Below are positions 1-12,300 of a stretch of 64,000 nucleotides of DNA, one piece after another; position 1 is the first letter of the stretch, and each line of letters begins with the position of its first letter. A program made the translations under genes and the position numbers. The notes under the pieces were generated by a model. That model did no database searches. It saw nothing but the letters and a program-made list of their open reading frames with translations, and was not told where the DNA came from. The DNA lies in contig JADFUC010001417.1 of NCBI GenBank assembly GCA_019722365.1, positions 124,001-188,000 of the forward strand, in the 5' to 3' direction. The DNA comes from Lithospermum erythrorhizon (lineage: Eukaryota; Streptophyta; Magnoliopsida; Boraginales; Boraginaceae).

Positions 1-171
1 TTTACATGTTTTATAACAAGTACCAACAGTCCAAAGGTATAATAAGGAAACCCCTAAGGTGCTTAATGTGCTTTCAATTTTATTTTACATGTATTATAAT
101 GGGCATAATTCTGGATTCTCCCGATTTATGTCAAATGATGATTTTTTTTCACAATATTTAAACTCTCAGAA

Positions 172-3100
172 ATGGACTTTATTTCTGGTGGTTTAGTAGG
201 TGCAGCCCCATTCCAAAGGATAAACAGTGACATGGAATCCCAAATTCATTTCCTTGAGCAGGAAGCATATCGTGCAGTGTTGCGTGCGTTCAAAGCACAA
301 TCAGATGCTCTTTCATGGGTATATGGTTATCTAGTGATCACCTTCATTAGATATGCTATCACTGTTTATTGACATTGACCCTGTAAGTCATTTGTTTCCA
401 TAGGAGAAGGAGGGACTCATAACTGAGCTAAGGAAAGAGCTGCGAGTTTCAGATGATGAGCACAGGGATCTTCTGAACAAGGTTAATGCTGATGATGTGA
501 TTCGTAGGATAAGGGAATGGAGAACTGCTGGTTGTCCTGTGGTCAGCATCCCCCATTCTGGTCATGATCAATTACATAGCCCCCCTGTCTCCGTTTCACG
601 CAAGAAAAGGAAGACAAATCAACCACTAACTGTTCCATATGGCACAGGATTGCATTCATTACAAACCCACTCACATGCTGCAACACAGCAACCATTCTCA
701 GCTGCAAACCGTGGACCTGCTACATTTTCTGGTGGCATGAAGCTCAAACTTGTATGTTGATCTTGGACCTTATTATTGAGTTACTGTTGTCCATGGTAAC
801 AGCTATTATGTTTTCCAATTTTTATTATAAACAGGGTCAACAGCCATTTTCCTATACAACACCTATGCAGTATCAAACTGCTCCACATGGTTCTTCTGCA
901 ACTCCTTTCATGAGCGATAATGGTGAAAGCAATCAAGATCCATTTGTGGGGAAGAAAGTTATGACAAGATGGCCTGGTGATAAAAATTTCTATGAAGCTG
1001 TCATAGCTGAGTACAACAACTTAGATGTATGTCTAACTCTTCATTGGTAGTGCAGTATCCAGTGTCTGCAATGAGTATGGTTACTGTGAATTTCATGTAT
1101 AGATGGGTGTAGAGAGAACTTAATTAAAAAAAGGAATACAAAATAAAGCATTAACAAATACTGAACAAGAAATAAAATACATTATTTCATTCCTCACGTA
1201 ATAGTGCTTTTTCATATATGCAGCAGTGTTTTATATTAGTCCAAATGCACAGGTTTTTAGTCAGGAAAAAACACAAGAAATTATGGACTTCCTGATAATA
1301 AATGAAAAGTGAAGAGATCATGGATCATTAAATCTTATTGGGGTGTCCACAAACTATCTTATCATGTATCTTCTGTTTCATTTTGTCCTTGCATTAGCCA
1401 ATTTCAGGATGAACTTTTACTAAAAACGTGTTATTGCCTGCTTGACCATTGTAGCCATCTAACCTTCTATGCCTCAGGGTCGACATGCTCTGGTTTATGA
1501 TAGACACACACCAAAAGAGACCTGGGAATGGGTGCATCTTAATGAGGTATCAACTTTATATTGTTGAATCAGCCACTCTGTTACTGCTTCATTGTTCATC
1601 CTCTATTTGTTTAAACCTTAATCTTTGAAGTGTGACAACATGTAACATTTCTGAATTTTAATTAGTTGAAGTTGAATTGGAATCTAATTAAATAAATCTT
1701 CTTATAATATATTTGTATATGGTTTGAAGTAGCCAGACTCTCAAGTCAGGTGTCTTTTGGAAACAACTCTTCCAAATTCCAACTTTTCCATTCCATCGCT
1801 AAGAATATAAATAATATTATGTTGGATATTCTAAAATGGAATATAAAAGGCTATGTCAGCAGAATAGTATCACAAACTTCTTGATGCTATGTGATTACTT
1901 CGATCATACAATATCAGTGCTGGAGGGCTTATCTCATTGAAATTTCATGAAACTATGAGATGAAAGAGATGAGTTATGCAAATCTTCAATGCTTAACTTC
2001 TGAAAAAAATAATTCTGAAAACCTTCAGATCAAGTGTTCGGTTGTCATAAATTTTTGTAGAGTAGTGGTATGCTGTTATTGCTTATCCTTGTTATGCTTG
2101 GAATTCTTTCAAAATATTTTGCATCCTTAGCCTCTTCCTCTATATATATCTTCAGCTATCATGAGATCAAATTAGCATTTTTTTTCCTACAATCTGAAAG
2201 AATTTGGGCCTTTATTCTCGATGGCTTAAAATAATACCCTGTTTATAATCTTGTGCTCTCAGTCATGCTGGTATGTTTGAAATATGTGAACTTGTACCTT
2301 TTTTCTGAACTTTCTATTTTTTCTTTCACACTGTTCTTCGAAGCCTAGTTTATGTTTATGTATGTAGTGATGCTCCAATTAGTCTAAGTACTGATGATGC
2401 CGGTGCTGGTGTTCAGTTGCTTCACCAGATACTAACAGCTGAGTGATGCAGATCCCCCCTGCAGACCTTCGGTGGATAGGTGATGATCCAGGAGTATCTC
2501 GACCAGGTTTTGATGCTGGACAAAGTGGTATAGTTGACATTCCAAGTGCAGGGAGAAAATCATCAAGAGATCTATTGGTGAATGAAATGCCACCATCTCA
2601 AAATGGGGTTAAAAAAATGTTCGATAATGTAGAGATACTTCACACAGACACACTGATAGAGAAAGTAATGATTTCGATGTAGTTAATATGTGAACATTAT
2701 GGTTTTATCAATTATATATCTAGATATTTTAAATTTGGCCTCTCTATATTCTGACAGATTGAGAGAGTGCTTAATTCAAATAATCCCGATTTGCTTGAGA
2801 TTCAACAGGCTAAGAAGATTCTTAAGGTAACATATTGAAGTGTTATAAGAATAACTTCTATGATTTTTTTTAAAGAATAACTCCTATTCCTGCTGAATCC
2901 AATTACACTACCTGATAACTAAGTTTACTTTTTGTGGTGGTGCAGGAGCACGAGCAGTCCCTGGTTGATGTGATTGGTAAGCTTGCAGATGCATGTGATG
3001 ATGGTGGTGGAAATGAAACTATAACAGGTAGATGATCTATATTGGTCTTATTAATGTTTTTGTTGGTTATTAACTATGGGAGCATTCCCCCCTCCGCAAA

Positions 3101-3263
3101 CACAATAGTTTTCAGTATTCGTAACTCCTGTGTCTTTCTCAGTGCATCTCACATTGACAAGTTTAATTTGCATCTCACAAATATAACGTTTTTCCTTTTC
3201 CAGTCAGTGTTTGACTATATGGAGACACGAAGATGGGGAAGAATAGACGAGGCATATTGTTAG
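172..3263 (+). CDS. EML: EMSY-LIKE protein (ENT + Agenet/Tudor chromatin reader)
   Basis: Exons inferred from GT-AG sites and conserved protein blocks: 172-318, 404-751, 835-1026, 1478-1546, 2452-2664, 2758-2826, 2946-3027 and 3208-3263, about 391 aa. Residues ~20-95 form the ENT domain ([20 protein letters not shown], then [14 protein letters not shown] and [12 protein letters not shown]). Residues ~210-252 form an Agenet/Tudor-like module ([20 protein letters not shown], then GRHALVYD and [10 protein letters not shown]), followed by [21 protein letters not shown] and a C-terminal helical segment ([20 protein letters not shown]). EML proteins are plant nuclear proteins linked to histone-mark reading, RPP7-type immunity and seed development. 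A possible 3' splice site (ctctcag) lies just before the ATG at 172, so this exon may be internal and the true start beyond the left edge. Reading through the last donor would stop at 3033-3035 (~375 aa). Family identity is secure; the two ends are not. Confidence 0.9.
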
Positions 3264-4640
3264 GCAGTCTCACATGACTAATCCTACAGGCTGATTGTGA
3301 TTGCTCTTCCCATTTGTTGGATTTGATAATTCAAGTTAGCGATGCCATTACTGTTTGTTCGTATCAAAATGTAGGTTGTGCTTTCTTGTAAATCTGCTGT
3401 AGGTAGATTAGTGCGGGCTCATTTTGAGACCGTTATTGATGTACTGAATGTGTTTCTTGTGAGCGTAGAGTAACTGGATTTTGTACAATTGAAAACCGAT
3501 GTTAATGCTAAGTTGCTAACCCGACATGTTCAATATTGACATTGAATTGCCTCACTATGGGGCGTCTGCTAGGTGAAATTGAGTTTGGCAATTTCCATCC
3601 TGGAGGATTTAGAAAGTCCTGCATCGCAATTTTGATATGGTAAAAACTAAATACAAGACATGCGTCTACAATACAATTATTTTATTACTTTTACAAAACT
3701 TAAATCGTAATAATGTTTGAAAGTGTGAAACAAAGATTCAAAAATGTTTCCAGCACTAGAATCGCACGTTGTCATGCTTCACAAATTTACTAATTTGAGT
3801 TTATACAACTGCCATGTCACTTACATTAAATCCCACAGTTGACACGTAAGCACCCGGACCTAAGTCAAACACCCTTGTCCTCTCCTCCTCCATCTTCAAG
3901 AAACTATCACCGACCACCATCCCCATGAACCACGGTGGCAAAAGCGGTGGCGGCCATCTCCATCATAAGCTGCATTTGCAAATAGCATGTTACATTTCTA
4001 TATATCCTTTCCATAATTGGAAGATTCAAAGAAAATAAAAGACCTCCATCTATAGTGCAAACAAATCCAATGTAGTGTTTTTTTCTCCAAGATATACCGC
4101 TGTGCTTGATGTGATTCTGTGCCAAACCATACTAAATCTGGAGCTTAGAGTTAAAAGAATCACACAATTTAGATTGGTGAATCTTATTTTTAATTTCATT
4201 ACAATGATAGATAAAACAAAGAGGCTTAAGGCTGGCCAGATTCGAGCAAGATAAAGGAGAGAAAATGTTGAAATAGGAAAATAAGAAGTTACCGAAGAAA
4301 TTAGAAGATTGTCAAACCTAACATAAAACCTATGATACTGACAGAAAATCTTTTGGAGCAAACCTCGAAAAAGAGCGCCCCTTGGAAATTCCATTTGACG
4401 AGATAAAAACGAGAAAAAATCGGGGAAAATAGAGTGAAACAATATAAGTTCTCTCAAGTGGAAAATTATTAGATTGTGAAGCCATGTTAGGTTCAATTGA
4501 AGAATGTAGTTCGAGACTTTGATAAGGCAAATAGAAAGTCCCGATTCAAAGTCCCGCAACCTCACGCACCTAGAAGCGCCTGGTACGTGATACAAGGAAT
4601 GAAGTTTGAACCAGCTACACGAAGTGTCAACGCTGAATTA
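3264..4640. other. EML 3' flank, no gene recognised
   Basis: About 300 bases after the last EML codon are T-rich and probably hold the 3' UTR and polyadenylation region. The rest contains only short overlapping open frames on the minus strand (3907-4595) with no recognisable domain and no splice-consistent extension. I see no gene here. Confidence 0.5.
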
Positions 4641-5640
4641 TGAAGTTTAAGGCTTCTTTATTAATAAAGTGTCGTCTTTAATGGGGTTTAGGTTTCGCAT
4701 TTATTATTTTGGTAGTCTATAAATACAAGTCTTTCATGATCAGAAGTGCGCTCAAAGTTAGAATCATGTTAAGTGCTGACATATTTTGTAGGTGTATAAA
4801 ATGTAAAGTTAATAAAGAATATCAAGACAAAGATCCGAGCGAGCTTCATGCACGAGGCATTAATTGAGATCAATCATGATCGCGATCGATACAATCATCT
4901 TAACGGTGAGATCCGCCTGGCCTTGAAGCCGCTAGTCGCAGCCTGAAATTGGAGGAGTTAATGCGGATCATTAACTATGAAAAACAATGAGAATTCTGAC
5001 GAATCGTGGGCGATCATAAGGATTTGAGGAGAAATCAATCATGAGATTGATTGTCAAGTTACGCCTAAAGGGGAGTTTTCTTTTCGCGATAGTTTACGGT
5101 ATCTCAACTAGTCATTAAGATTGAAGCGATATAATCAAGGATTGCCGATTGGCAATCAAGGATTGCCCCATTGATCATCGCGCGATCAATGGTGGCTACG
5201 CAACTGTCATTGAGGACGCAGTATAAATTGAGAGCTTTACGCTTAGTTTATAAAGATCGGCTGTTCTTTAGTGATTATACGCGGTGTTCGGTTTTTAAAA
5301 AAAGAATTAGAGTTGATTCTTGTCGAAGAATATCAGAATAAGTCTAAGTAGTTTTCAGTTTTTTCTTTTGTTGATTGCTTTTGTATTTCCATATTCGTGT
5401 GCTAAAGCTCAAGATATTATAGCTTTGAACACTATGAGTTACGGAAGGTGACATAAGACATTTACGTAAGCTTCGCCCAACTTCAGATAAAAAATTTCTT
5501 ATGTCATTTACTTTCCAGACGCTTTACTGAGTTAGCCCAATATACTCTCAAGATAAATACTCTGTGGACATCAACTCTTGGAGAGATTTGTGAGGCTCGT
5601 TATTAGAGTTTTCATACAATAAGCAACTAATCAGAGATCA
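4640..5640 (+). repeat. LTR-like sequence, family unknown
   Basis: This stretch has TATA-like motifs (tataaatacaag near 4720, tataaattgag near 5223), poly(A)-signal-like AATAAA-type runs, a short repeated word (atcaaggattgcc, about 5138-5170) and a near-palindrome of cattgatc and gatcaatg around 5170-5192. The style resembles a plant LTR on the plus strand. I found no matching partner elsewhere in the window and no coding sequence, so the call is tentative. Confidence 0.3.
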
Positions 5641-6239
5641 TAAAATATGCTTCTGAAATGGAATCACCTTTTCGAGATTATTAGTGCATCTCGTGCGGTC
5701 AATTACCTCCTCACATTCAAGGTGAACCATGATAAACACCTTATATTATTTTTTTCTTCCACAATTTTACTTCTATCCATTACTTGCTGCATTGGGAACT
5801 AATCTAAATAAAGTGGTTCCCTAACAATCGTGTATCCCCTCTGTGCGTGATCTTAGTAACCTGGGTAATTATTCATTTATCGGTTCTAATTACGTGATTC
5901 CTAATGTTTAGTGCGTTGGAAATCAATAGTTATCAAGTTTCATTAATTTATGTCCATTATTTACAATTATTATAACAATTCATTTACTAGTTTAGCTTAA
6001 TGCGACATACAAACATAACGCTTGGACTATACAATTGTAATTACTAGTCGGGTTCTCACGATAATAATGCGGGTTATGCTAGATCGTTATATCCCGCATA
6101 ATCAAGTATGGATAAATATTAATGGTCTATTTATATTATTATATCACTCGGCTATTATCCGAGCCTATAAGATCGCACACATAGCTGACGCTTCAGGTTA
6201 TATTTCATGTACGAACAAAACCGCATTTCTTACTAAATT

Positions 6240-7250
6240 GAAAGTTTGACATAATCACCCAGATTCCTAATTAACTTATTAGTTCGATCAATTGTTGTAT
6301 GAGCTTGTTTAATTGACTTGATAAGATTAATTAAATTAAGCTCATTGGGTTTTTGAATCTGGATCGGATCATAGTTAAATATGTTCGATTGTTCGACAAT
6401 CGATTATTAATAAGATTAACTCACATTGACATTAGTTACGATGGCTTACTAAGGCCCGTCATAATCTATATATTAATAAAATGTTCGGTTAACATAAATT
6501 AATATATTACTTTTGTCAATCGATCCTAAGAGTTCACACACGACAAATACGATCAAACTATAAATACGATTATAACTTCCCGGTTTAAAGGAAATATGAA
6601 GGAAATATTCGACGAAGATCGAGTCCTCGGATAGGACATGCTCGATTACTATGTAGAAGAGGAAGCTTCCGAATTTTCTTTTGTAGAATCATTATTTGAA
6701 TATTCTACTTCTAGCTTTTATTATGCCTTTTATTTTAGGGATAAAAAGTAGAGGAAAATTCTAGAACCTTCCTAATTTCCTATTCTAGTCGTACCTATGA
6801 TCACTTAAGTGAGGCGGAAGAATTACAAACTTTCCACTCAAGCCTAAAAAAGCAATAGACATTTGATGCCTATAAATAGACCACTTTTTGTGAGAAGAAA
6901 ATTGATCATTTCATTTATTCATCTTTTAGAGAAAAGATGAAAGAAAAACCTCTCTCCCCCCCTCTTTGTTCCCCATACGGGGGTATTAAAACCCCCCCGT
7001 ATTTTCCTCCCCTTTGTTCACTTTAATTGTTCTAGTAAAACCGACGGAAGGGTTTGATCAATCGCTAGCGTGAACTATTCTGCAGAGTCAACCTACGTTC
7101 GTTGTTCGAGCCTCCTCTCGATATTATTCCGCCGCAACTTCAAGGTGTAAGGTTCATACGAAATCTCTTATTAAAATTACCGTTTTATAATCTCGTGTAG
7201 GTTCAGTGGTAATCGGTTAGAGTAATTGTTATTTTAATCAGAAACCCAAC
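6240..7250 (+). repeat. Copia-family LTR, plus orientation (inverted relative to its neighbours)
   Basis: This segment matches the reverse complement of the LTRs at 7545-8382, 13960-14811 and 42980-43845. Shared words include ttcttttgtagaatcattat (about 6678) against its complement near 43430, the ttcggtt.aacata.attaatat block near 6485, and ttattttagggataa near 6730. A TATA-like tataaatag lies near 6870, in register with the tatataggc of the 43 kb copy once reversed. The left boundary is uncertain because copies are diverged. No coding sequence lies beside it in the expected orientation, so it is a solo or orphaned LTR. Confidence 0.65.
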
Positions 7251-7289
7251 AACACGCTAAGCAGAGCCTTTCTTCGCGATTTGCGTTTT

Positions 7290-7545
7290 AATAAATTTGA
7301 AGAGACTCGAACAATCAACGTAGACGGGACTCTAAGCACACCGCACTAACGCATTACGAACGAACCCTCCGTAAATTTCGCCAGAGCTCTTTAAAATATT
7401 AAACGGTAGATTTAGGTCAAAGCAGCCACTCATCGCTTGAAATATGAAAGTGGGAGTAGAGAATTCTAACCCTCAAAGTCAAGAATCGGTGCAAGTGATT
7501 TCATGCAAGTCATGACCTTTATAATAATCAATGTAGTTAAATCCG
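7290..7545 (-). repeat. Partial duplicate of the copia LTR 3' segment
   Basis: Words in this segment recur in the next ~250 bases and near 14010-14215: gactc..aacaatcaacgt, gactctaag.a.a.t.cacacc, atattaaacggta, aatatgaaagtgg.agtagagaattct and ttcatg.cc.ttat. It looks like a second diverged copy of the U5-side part of the minus-strand LTR, lying directly outside the LTR at 7545-8382. Confidence 0.55.
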
Positions 7546-8382
7546 AGGAATTCTAACAAATCAACGTGAGATCGACTCTAAGAATAGTTCACACCAACAT
7601 ATTTAACGGTAATCCCTCCGTGAGCTTACTGGGGAGTTTCAAAATATTAAACCGTAAGAGGTCGGGAGCGTAAAATCCAACGCAGATTTTTCTCTCCCAT
7701 CGTCAAAAATACGAAAGTAGAGTAATTCTCACCCCCCAAAGCCGTAAAGAATCTAAAAGGATTTTGCATGGCCTTTATGTGTGATCAAATGTCTTGCATT
7801 TTTCAAGCATTTCAAGAGTCATGTGAAACTTTTCCCCACTCCTCCTTAAGAGGAATATTCTAGAATATTGTAGTTTTAAGAAACAAACTTCTCCTCCTTT
7901 TTTCTCTTGTTCGACTATGATGATTGCTCCGCAATTATTCACTTCTTATATCTAAAAAATCAAGCATCTTATGTGTGTAAGAGAATAATCAGAACCTCAC
8001 AGCTTATCCTATTTTAGCTCTAATACGAGCCGATTTCCAACAATTGAATTTCTACCTAATATTCTCTATCTGGCTTATATTTTAAACTCCCAGTTATTAT
8101 TAAATTATAATTGATTTTGTTGTTACGCTGTGACTCTTAGGCTCGACAACAACAATAAAAATATATTAATTATGTTAAACCGAACATCATATTAATATAT
8201 ACATTACGAAGCGGACTCTCTAGAAGCCATCACATTGTCAATCGAAGTACCTAATATATTAATTGTCCAACAATTAACATATATCTCAACTTATTATTAT
8301 TTAAATGTAATAATCTGGGTCAGCGCAATCTAATGCTTCACCTGAATATATTTACGAGATATAACATCTCATATTTTCAACA
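7545..8382 (-). repeat. Copia element 1, 3' LTR (minus strand)
   Basis: On the minus strand the LTR starts TGTTGAAAATATGAG at 8382 and runs down to about 7545. It aligns over most of its length with 13960-14811, including the blocks taattgtccaacaatta, ttattattatttaaatgtaa, ccttaagaggaatattctag and gttaaaccgaacatcat. The bases just outside its TG end read AGTGGGAG on the minus strand, a plausible polypurine tract, which fits a 3' LTR of a minus-strand element. Divergence from the other copy is substantial, so the insertion is not recent or the sequence is noisy. Confidence 0.75.
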
Positions 8383-9122
8383 CTCCCACTGGCCTGGGGA
8401 CGACATTTGTAAACGATTTACTAATTCCGATTATATCTCGACACCCATCCCTCGCATTGACGATTTCCAACAAATAACCTACGGTAAGATTCGTTCTACC
8501 AAACTCTTGATTTTGTACTTTTCTTGGTGGTATTTAAGCTGAATGCTGGGATCTCAAAGATAGTAATCGAAGCCGGTCAAGAAATTACCACGCCTCCAAG
8601 AGGCCTCGAAACGAAAACCGTTATAACCGGGGTTGCATTTAATTTCCATTCAGGTATAAGATTTCACAACTACACTTCAGATAATAACTCAAGTGTTTTG
8701 TATCCTCCCGTTACGGAAGACGCTAGATAAGCGTCAAAGTACATTACTCATGTAAAGCGAAACCAGTCATTCGGTCTAGAATTCCATTTAACATAAATTT
8801 CTACGAAACTTTTGACATATATACAATCTTCTAAGTTCTCACGGCGCCAATGTCTGCATTTTGAAATCATTTCACCGTATACCTGGCGCGAATGATCGAG
8901 TAAAGTTCTCCCTTATGATCCAAGGCGAAACGTGATGTATTAATCGACATATACTAATCGACGGTGTTCTATTCCAATAGTGAACACCGACAGTGGACCA
9001 CAATATAGTCAAGCTGCTCGATGTATTTTATTCGGAAGTTCTTAACTCCGTTAATTCTATAAAACTTTATATCAGAATGGAATATATTTCATTACTTCAT
9101 GACATCGACGCATTTGATACAT

Positions 9123-9156
<34 letters not shown>
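9123..9156. repeat. (TA)n microsatellite
   Basis: A run of about 16 TA dinucleotides inside the 3' untranslated part of copia element 1. It is directly visible, and its length is likely polymorphic. Confidence 0.95.
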
Positions 9157-9162
<6 letters not shown>

Positions 9163-9429
9163 CATAGTTCAAAATAAATGATATATTTATTGAATTGAAG
9201 CCAAAATTCAAGTGATCGTCTTTTACAATCAACTATGACACATATAAAGAAAAAATTAGCTCCTACTGTAGACTAAGACCATTCAATAATGTCTTTAAGA
9301 CTCAAGACTATACACGCTGCTTATCATACTTGTTTCAGGTAGTGGTTTAGTTATGGATCTCGGCTACATTATCATTGGTCGAATCTTACATATTCTAACA
9401 TCTCTATCGGTTATCTCCCGAATAAGATT

Positions 9430-9640
9430 TATACTTTTGAGTTTATGCTTGATCTCAGGCGGGCCTCGTTCCTTAGCTCGAGCTATTTCCCACAGCGTCA
9501 CAATGGCACCCACCTGACTTTAATGGTAAGTATTACCCAAGTTCACTCACGAATTTCTTGATCCAAGAAGCTTCCTTCAGAGTTTCTCCGGCCGCAATGT
9601 AGTCGACTTCCTCGTCGAAGTCGCAGCCTATACGCTGATC
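9430..9640 (-). pseudogene. Copia 1 RNase H remnant
   Basis: Reverse-strand translation gives DEEVDYIAAGETLKEASWIK followed by KFVSELG, matching the copia RNase H signature that usually reads EAEYIAASEAAKEAVWIRKF. Further on, the DNN-like motif and the 'KEPRAH..KHI' stretch survive only in shifted frames. RNase H would remove the RNA strand during reverse transcription. Broken by frameshifts. Confidence 0.75.
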
Positions 9641-10151
9641 AAGCATCGCACTCAAGACATCGCACTTCACCATTCACGCAGTAACATGGCAACTGGGGAT
9701 TGGTGATCGACTATCGCCTCTATCGGGTTTAGAACCGCTCGGTGTAACCTCTACTAATAACTCATTATCCTTAATCGTATACAAGGAACATATCTTTTAG
9801 CCGATTCGTAAGTACTTAAGTACTTAATCTTCATAGCTACTCCATTTGATTTTCAATTCGCATGATTGGTAACGATTTGTTACACTCGTGAGCGCATGAT
9901 ACTGCCTCGACATGTACATAACATAAAGATACATGACGGATCCCATGGCCGATCCATTTAGGACATCACTCAACCTTTTCTCTTCAAATTTCTAAGTCAT
10001 TTGGACAATCGGAAATCTGGTCGGCAGTAACGCCACGCCACATAGGAGATTTCTCTTGAGTTATCCATCTTAAATCTTTTTCTAAATACTTTTATCAATA
10101 TAAGTATTTTGGCTTAATCCAATAAGCCTTTTAGATCGATTTCTATGGATC

Positions 10152-10700
10152 TTAATTCCAAGCATTATAATGAAGTTTTCTCCTAAGCTCTTTCATAGAA
10201 ATACCACATAACAATACTGATGATTCAAACATAGGTATGTCGTTTCCTATGATCAATATGTCATCTACATACATGACTATAAATGCAATGTTGCTCCCAC
10301 TAACTTTCTTGTATACACAAGAATCTTTTTCGTTCTTAATGAAACCAAACTCTTTGATTGACTCATTAAAACAAAGATTCCAACTTCTGGATGCTTGCTT
10401 AAGTCCATAAATGAATCTTTCTAGCTTGTATACCTTCTGAAGTCCCTTAGGACATGTAAAGCCTGAAGGTTGTGTTATGTACACGTCCTCATCTGGAATG
10501 CAATATTTACATCCATTTTCCATATCTCATAATCATAATAGGCAGCGATGGCTAAGATAATCCGAAAGGATTTAAATTTCGCAACTGGGGAGAAGGTTTC
10601 ATTATAAGTCTAGCCTTATAAACATGGACAATTCCATCTTTATCCAGTTTGCGTTTAAAACCCATTTGCACTCGATAGGTCTAGCACCTTAGGGTAGATT
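10152..10700 (-). pseudogene. Copia 1 reverse transcriptase (RVT_2) fragment
   Basis: A 123-codon open stretch (10152-10523) includes DEDVYITQPSGF, KLERFIYGLKQASRSWN and MYVDDILIIGND. YVDD is the catalytic motif of copia reverse transcriptases. The N-terminal part of the domain continues to about 10700 in other frames (words resembling 'GARPIECKWV'). This is the best preserved coding stretch of the element, but it lacks an intact upstream or downstream frame. Confidence 0.9.
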
Positions 10701-11169
10701 CATCAATCTCCAAACATCATTTTGGTACATTAAAGCTATCTCAGATTTCATGGCTAAAATCCATTCATCAGCTTCTGATTCTTTCATGGGTTCTTCATAC
10801 GAAGAAGGCTCGCCACTTTAAATTAAGAAAGCTTCCGCATACCATCTATCGGGTTCTTGACGAGTTCTATCCGATCTTCAAATGTAAAAGGAAGTCTCGC
10901 TTGGCTCGATCACGGTTTTCCATGGATCAAGTCAACTTCCTATAAGCAGGGCTCACTCGAAAGCGACCGGCCATGCCTCAACGTTGACTTCCTCACTATC
11001 TTGAACAATTTCAAGATTTTCACTTCTTCTATATTTCTTGGCTAAGTATTACTTCTCAAGGAAAATGCCATCTCTTGCAATGAAAATCTTGCTCGATACT
11101 GAGAAATACCCTATGGTTTCTTTCTGATAAGCAAATGCAAATAACATTTCTATTTGAGTCCAAGTTTGT

Positions 11170-11660
11170 CCTTACCACCCCTTGACATAGGCTTCACTAT
11201 CCCAAGTCCTCATGTGACCTATCTTGGGACGGTTCCCAAACCACATCTCATATGGGGTCTTAGTAGGTGATTTAGTTGGACATTTGTTTAGTGTGTGCAT
11301 GGAAGTTTGTAATGCATATCCCCAAAAAAAAAAACTGTTAGTTCGGATGTGCTCATCATGGTTCGAACTATATCCAAGAGTGTTCGATTTCTCCTTTCTC
11401 GGATACACCATTATGTTGAGGTTTTACAAATGGAGCGAAGCTGCATACACAATACCACACTATCTAAGATTTTGTTCAAATACATGACTAAGTATCATCC
11501 GCCTCTACTTCCAGTAATCGGCTAATCTTAATTGTTTTATCGAGTCAATTCTCAACTTCTTTTGAAACTCCTCGAACTTTCAAAAGCTTCATTCTACGCT
11601 TTTAGTAGATATATGTACAATATCTACCGTAGTCATAGTGAAAGTGATGAAGTATGAGTA
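11170..11660 (-). pseudogene. Copia 1 integrase core remnant
   Basis: The minus strand encodes ALQTSMHTLNKCPTKS, KTPYEMWFGNRPKIGHMRTW and, further upstream in shifted frames, YFITFT and LSHVFEQ. These match the rve integrase core and its C-terminal flank in plant copia elements. The catalytic D,D35E triad cannot be followed continuously because of frameshifts. Integrase would insert the cDNA into the host genome. Confidence 0.85.
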
Positions 11661-11667
11661 ACCTCCT

Positions 11668-11886
11668 CTAAATAGAGTATTCATTGTCCACATACACGCA
11701 TGTATGATACCCACAAATTGCTTGCCCTCTCACTGCACTGCTGAAAGGTAATTTGGTCATCTTGCCTAGAAAATATGATTCGCATTGATCACATGGTTCA
11801 AAACCAGATGATGTCATAATTCCATCAACACGTAATTTCTTAACGCTAAGATCACTTGCTGATCTAAGGATCGCAAGTAATGCCAC
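11668..11886 (-). pseudogene. Copia 1 GAG-pre-integrase remnant
   Basis: A 72-codon stretch contains CDQCESYFLGKMTKLPFS, the zinc-binding CxxC..LGKMT motif preceding the integrase core in copia polyproteins. It sits immediately upstream of the integrase remnant, in the expected order. Confidence 0.8.
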
Positions 11887-12229
11887 GTGAGGGATTCAAG
11901 TCATTTGACTTATTCCTCTTATTATTTATGTCAGAGGTCTCCACGCTTGTATCTAGTACATGAGCATTCATTTTGACGAGATGTCGCATTCATAATTATA
12001 CTATTTCGAGTAATGAAACAACCACTTTCATTAATCGAAGTACAGCTATCATTTTCTCAGCCAGGAAACTAAAATGACGTTTCTGCTTAAGAGCAGTACG
12101 TCAGAGACATTGTTTAGTTTAAGTACCATTCCTGTTGGCAAACTTAAACAAATTGATCCTGCAACAATGGCCGCAACTTTTGCTCCATTGCCTACCCGCA
12201 TGTCTATCTCATCTCGTACTATCTTTCTT

Positions 12230-12300
12230 CTATTTTATAGATCACACACATTTTTGCAAATGTGAGTACCACATCCGGTGTCTAGCACCCATGTGTCAGA
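12230..12300 (-). pseudogene. Copia 1 aspartic protease active-site remnant
   Basis: Reverse-strand codons read TWVLDTGCGTHICKNV, the copia protease motif with the catalytic DTG. The flanking sequence is frame-shifted. Copia element 2 carries the equivalent WVLDTGKSHICLNV at about 40215-40260. Confidence 0.85.

Noticed and set aside
4050..4595. 181-codon open frame on the minus strand
   Set aside because: No recognisable domain, poor fit to splice or start context, and overlapping frames of similar quality. Likely chance or TE debris.
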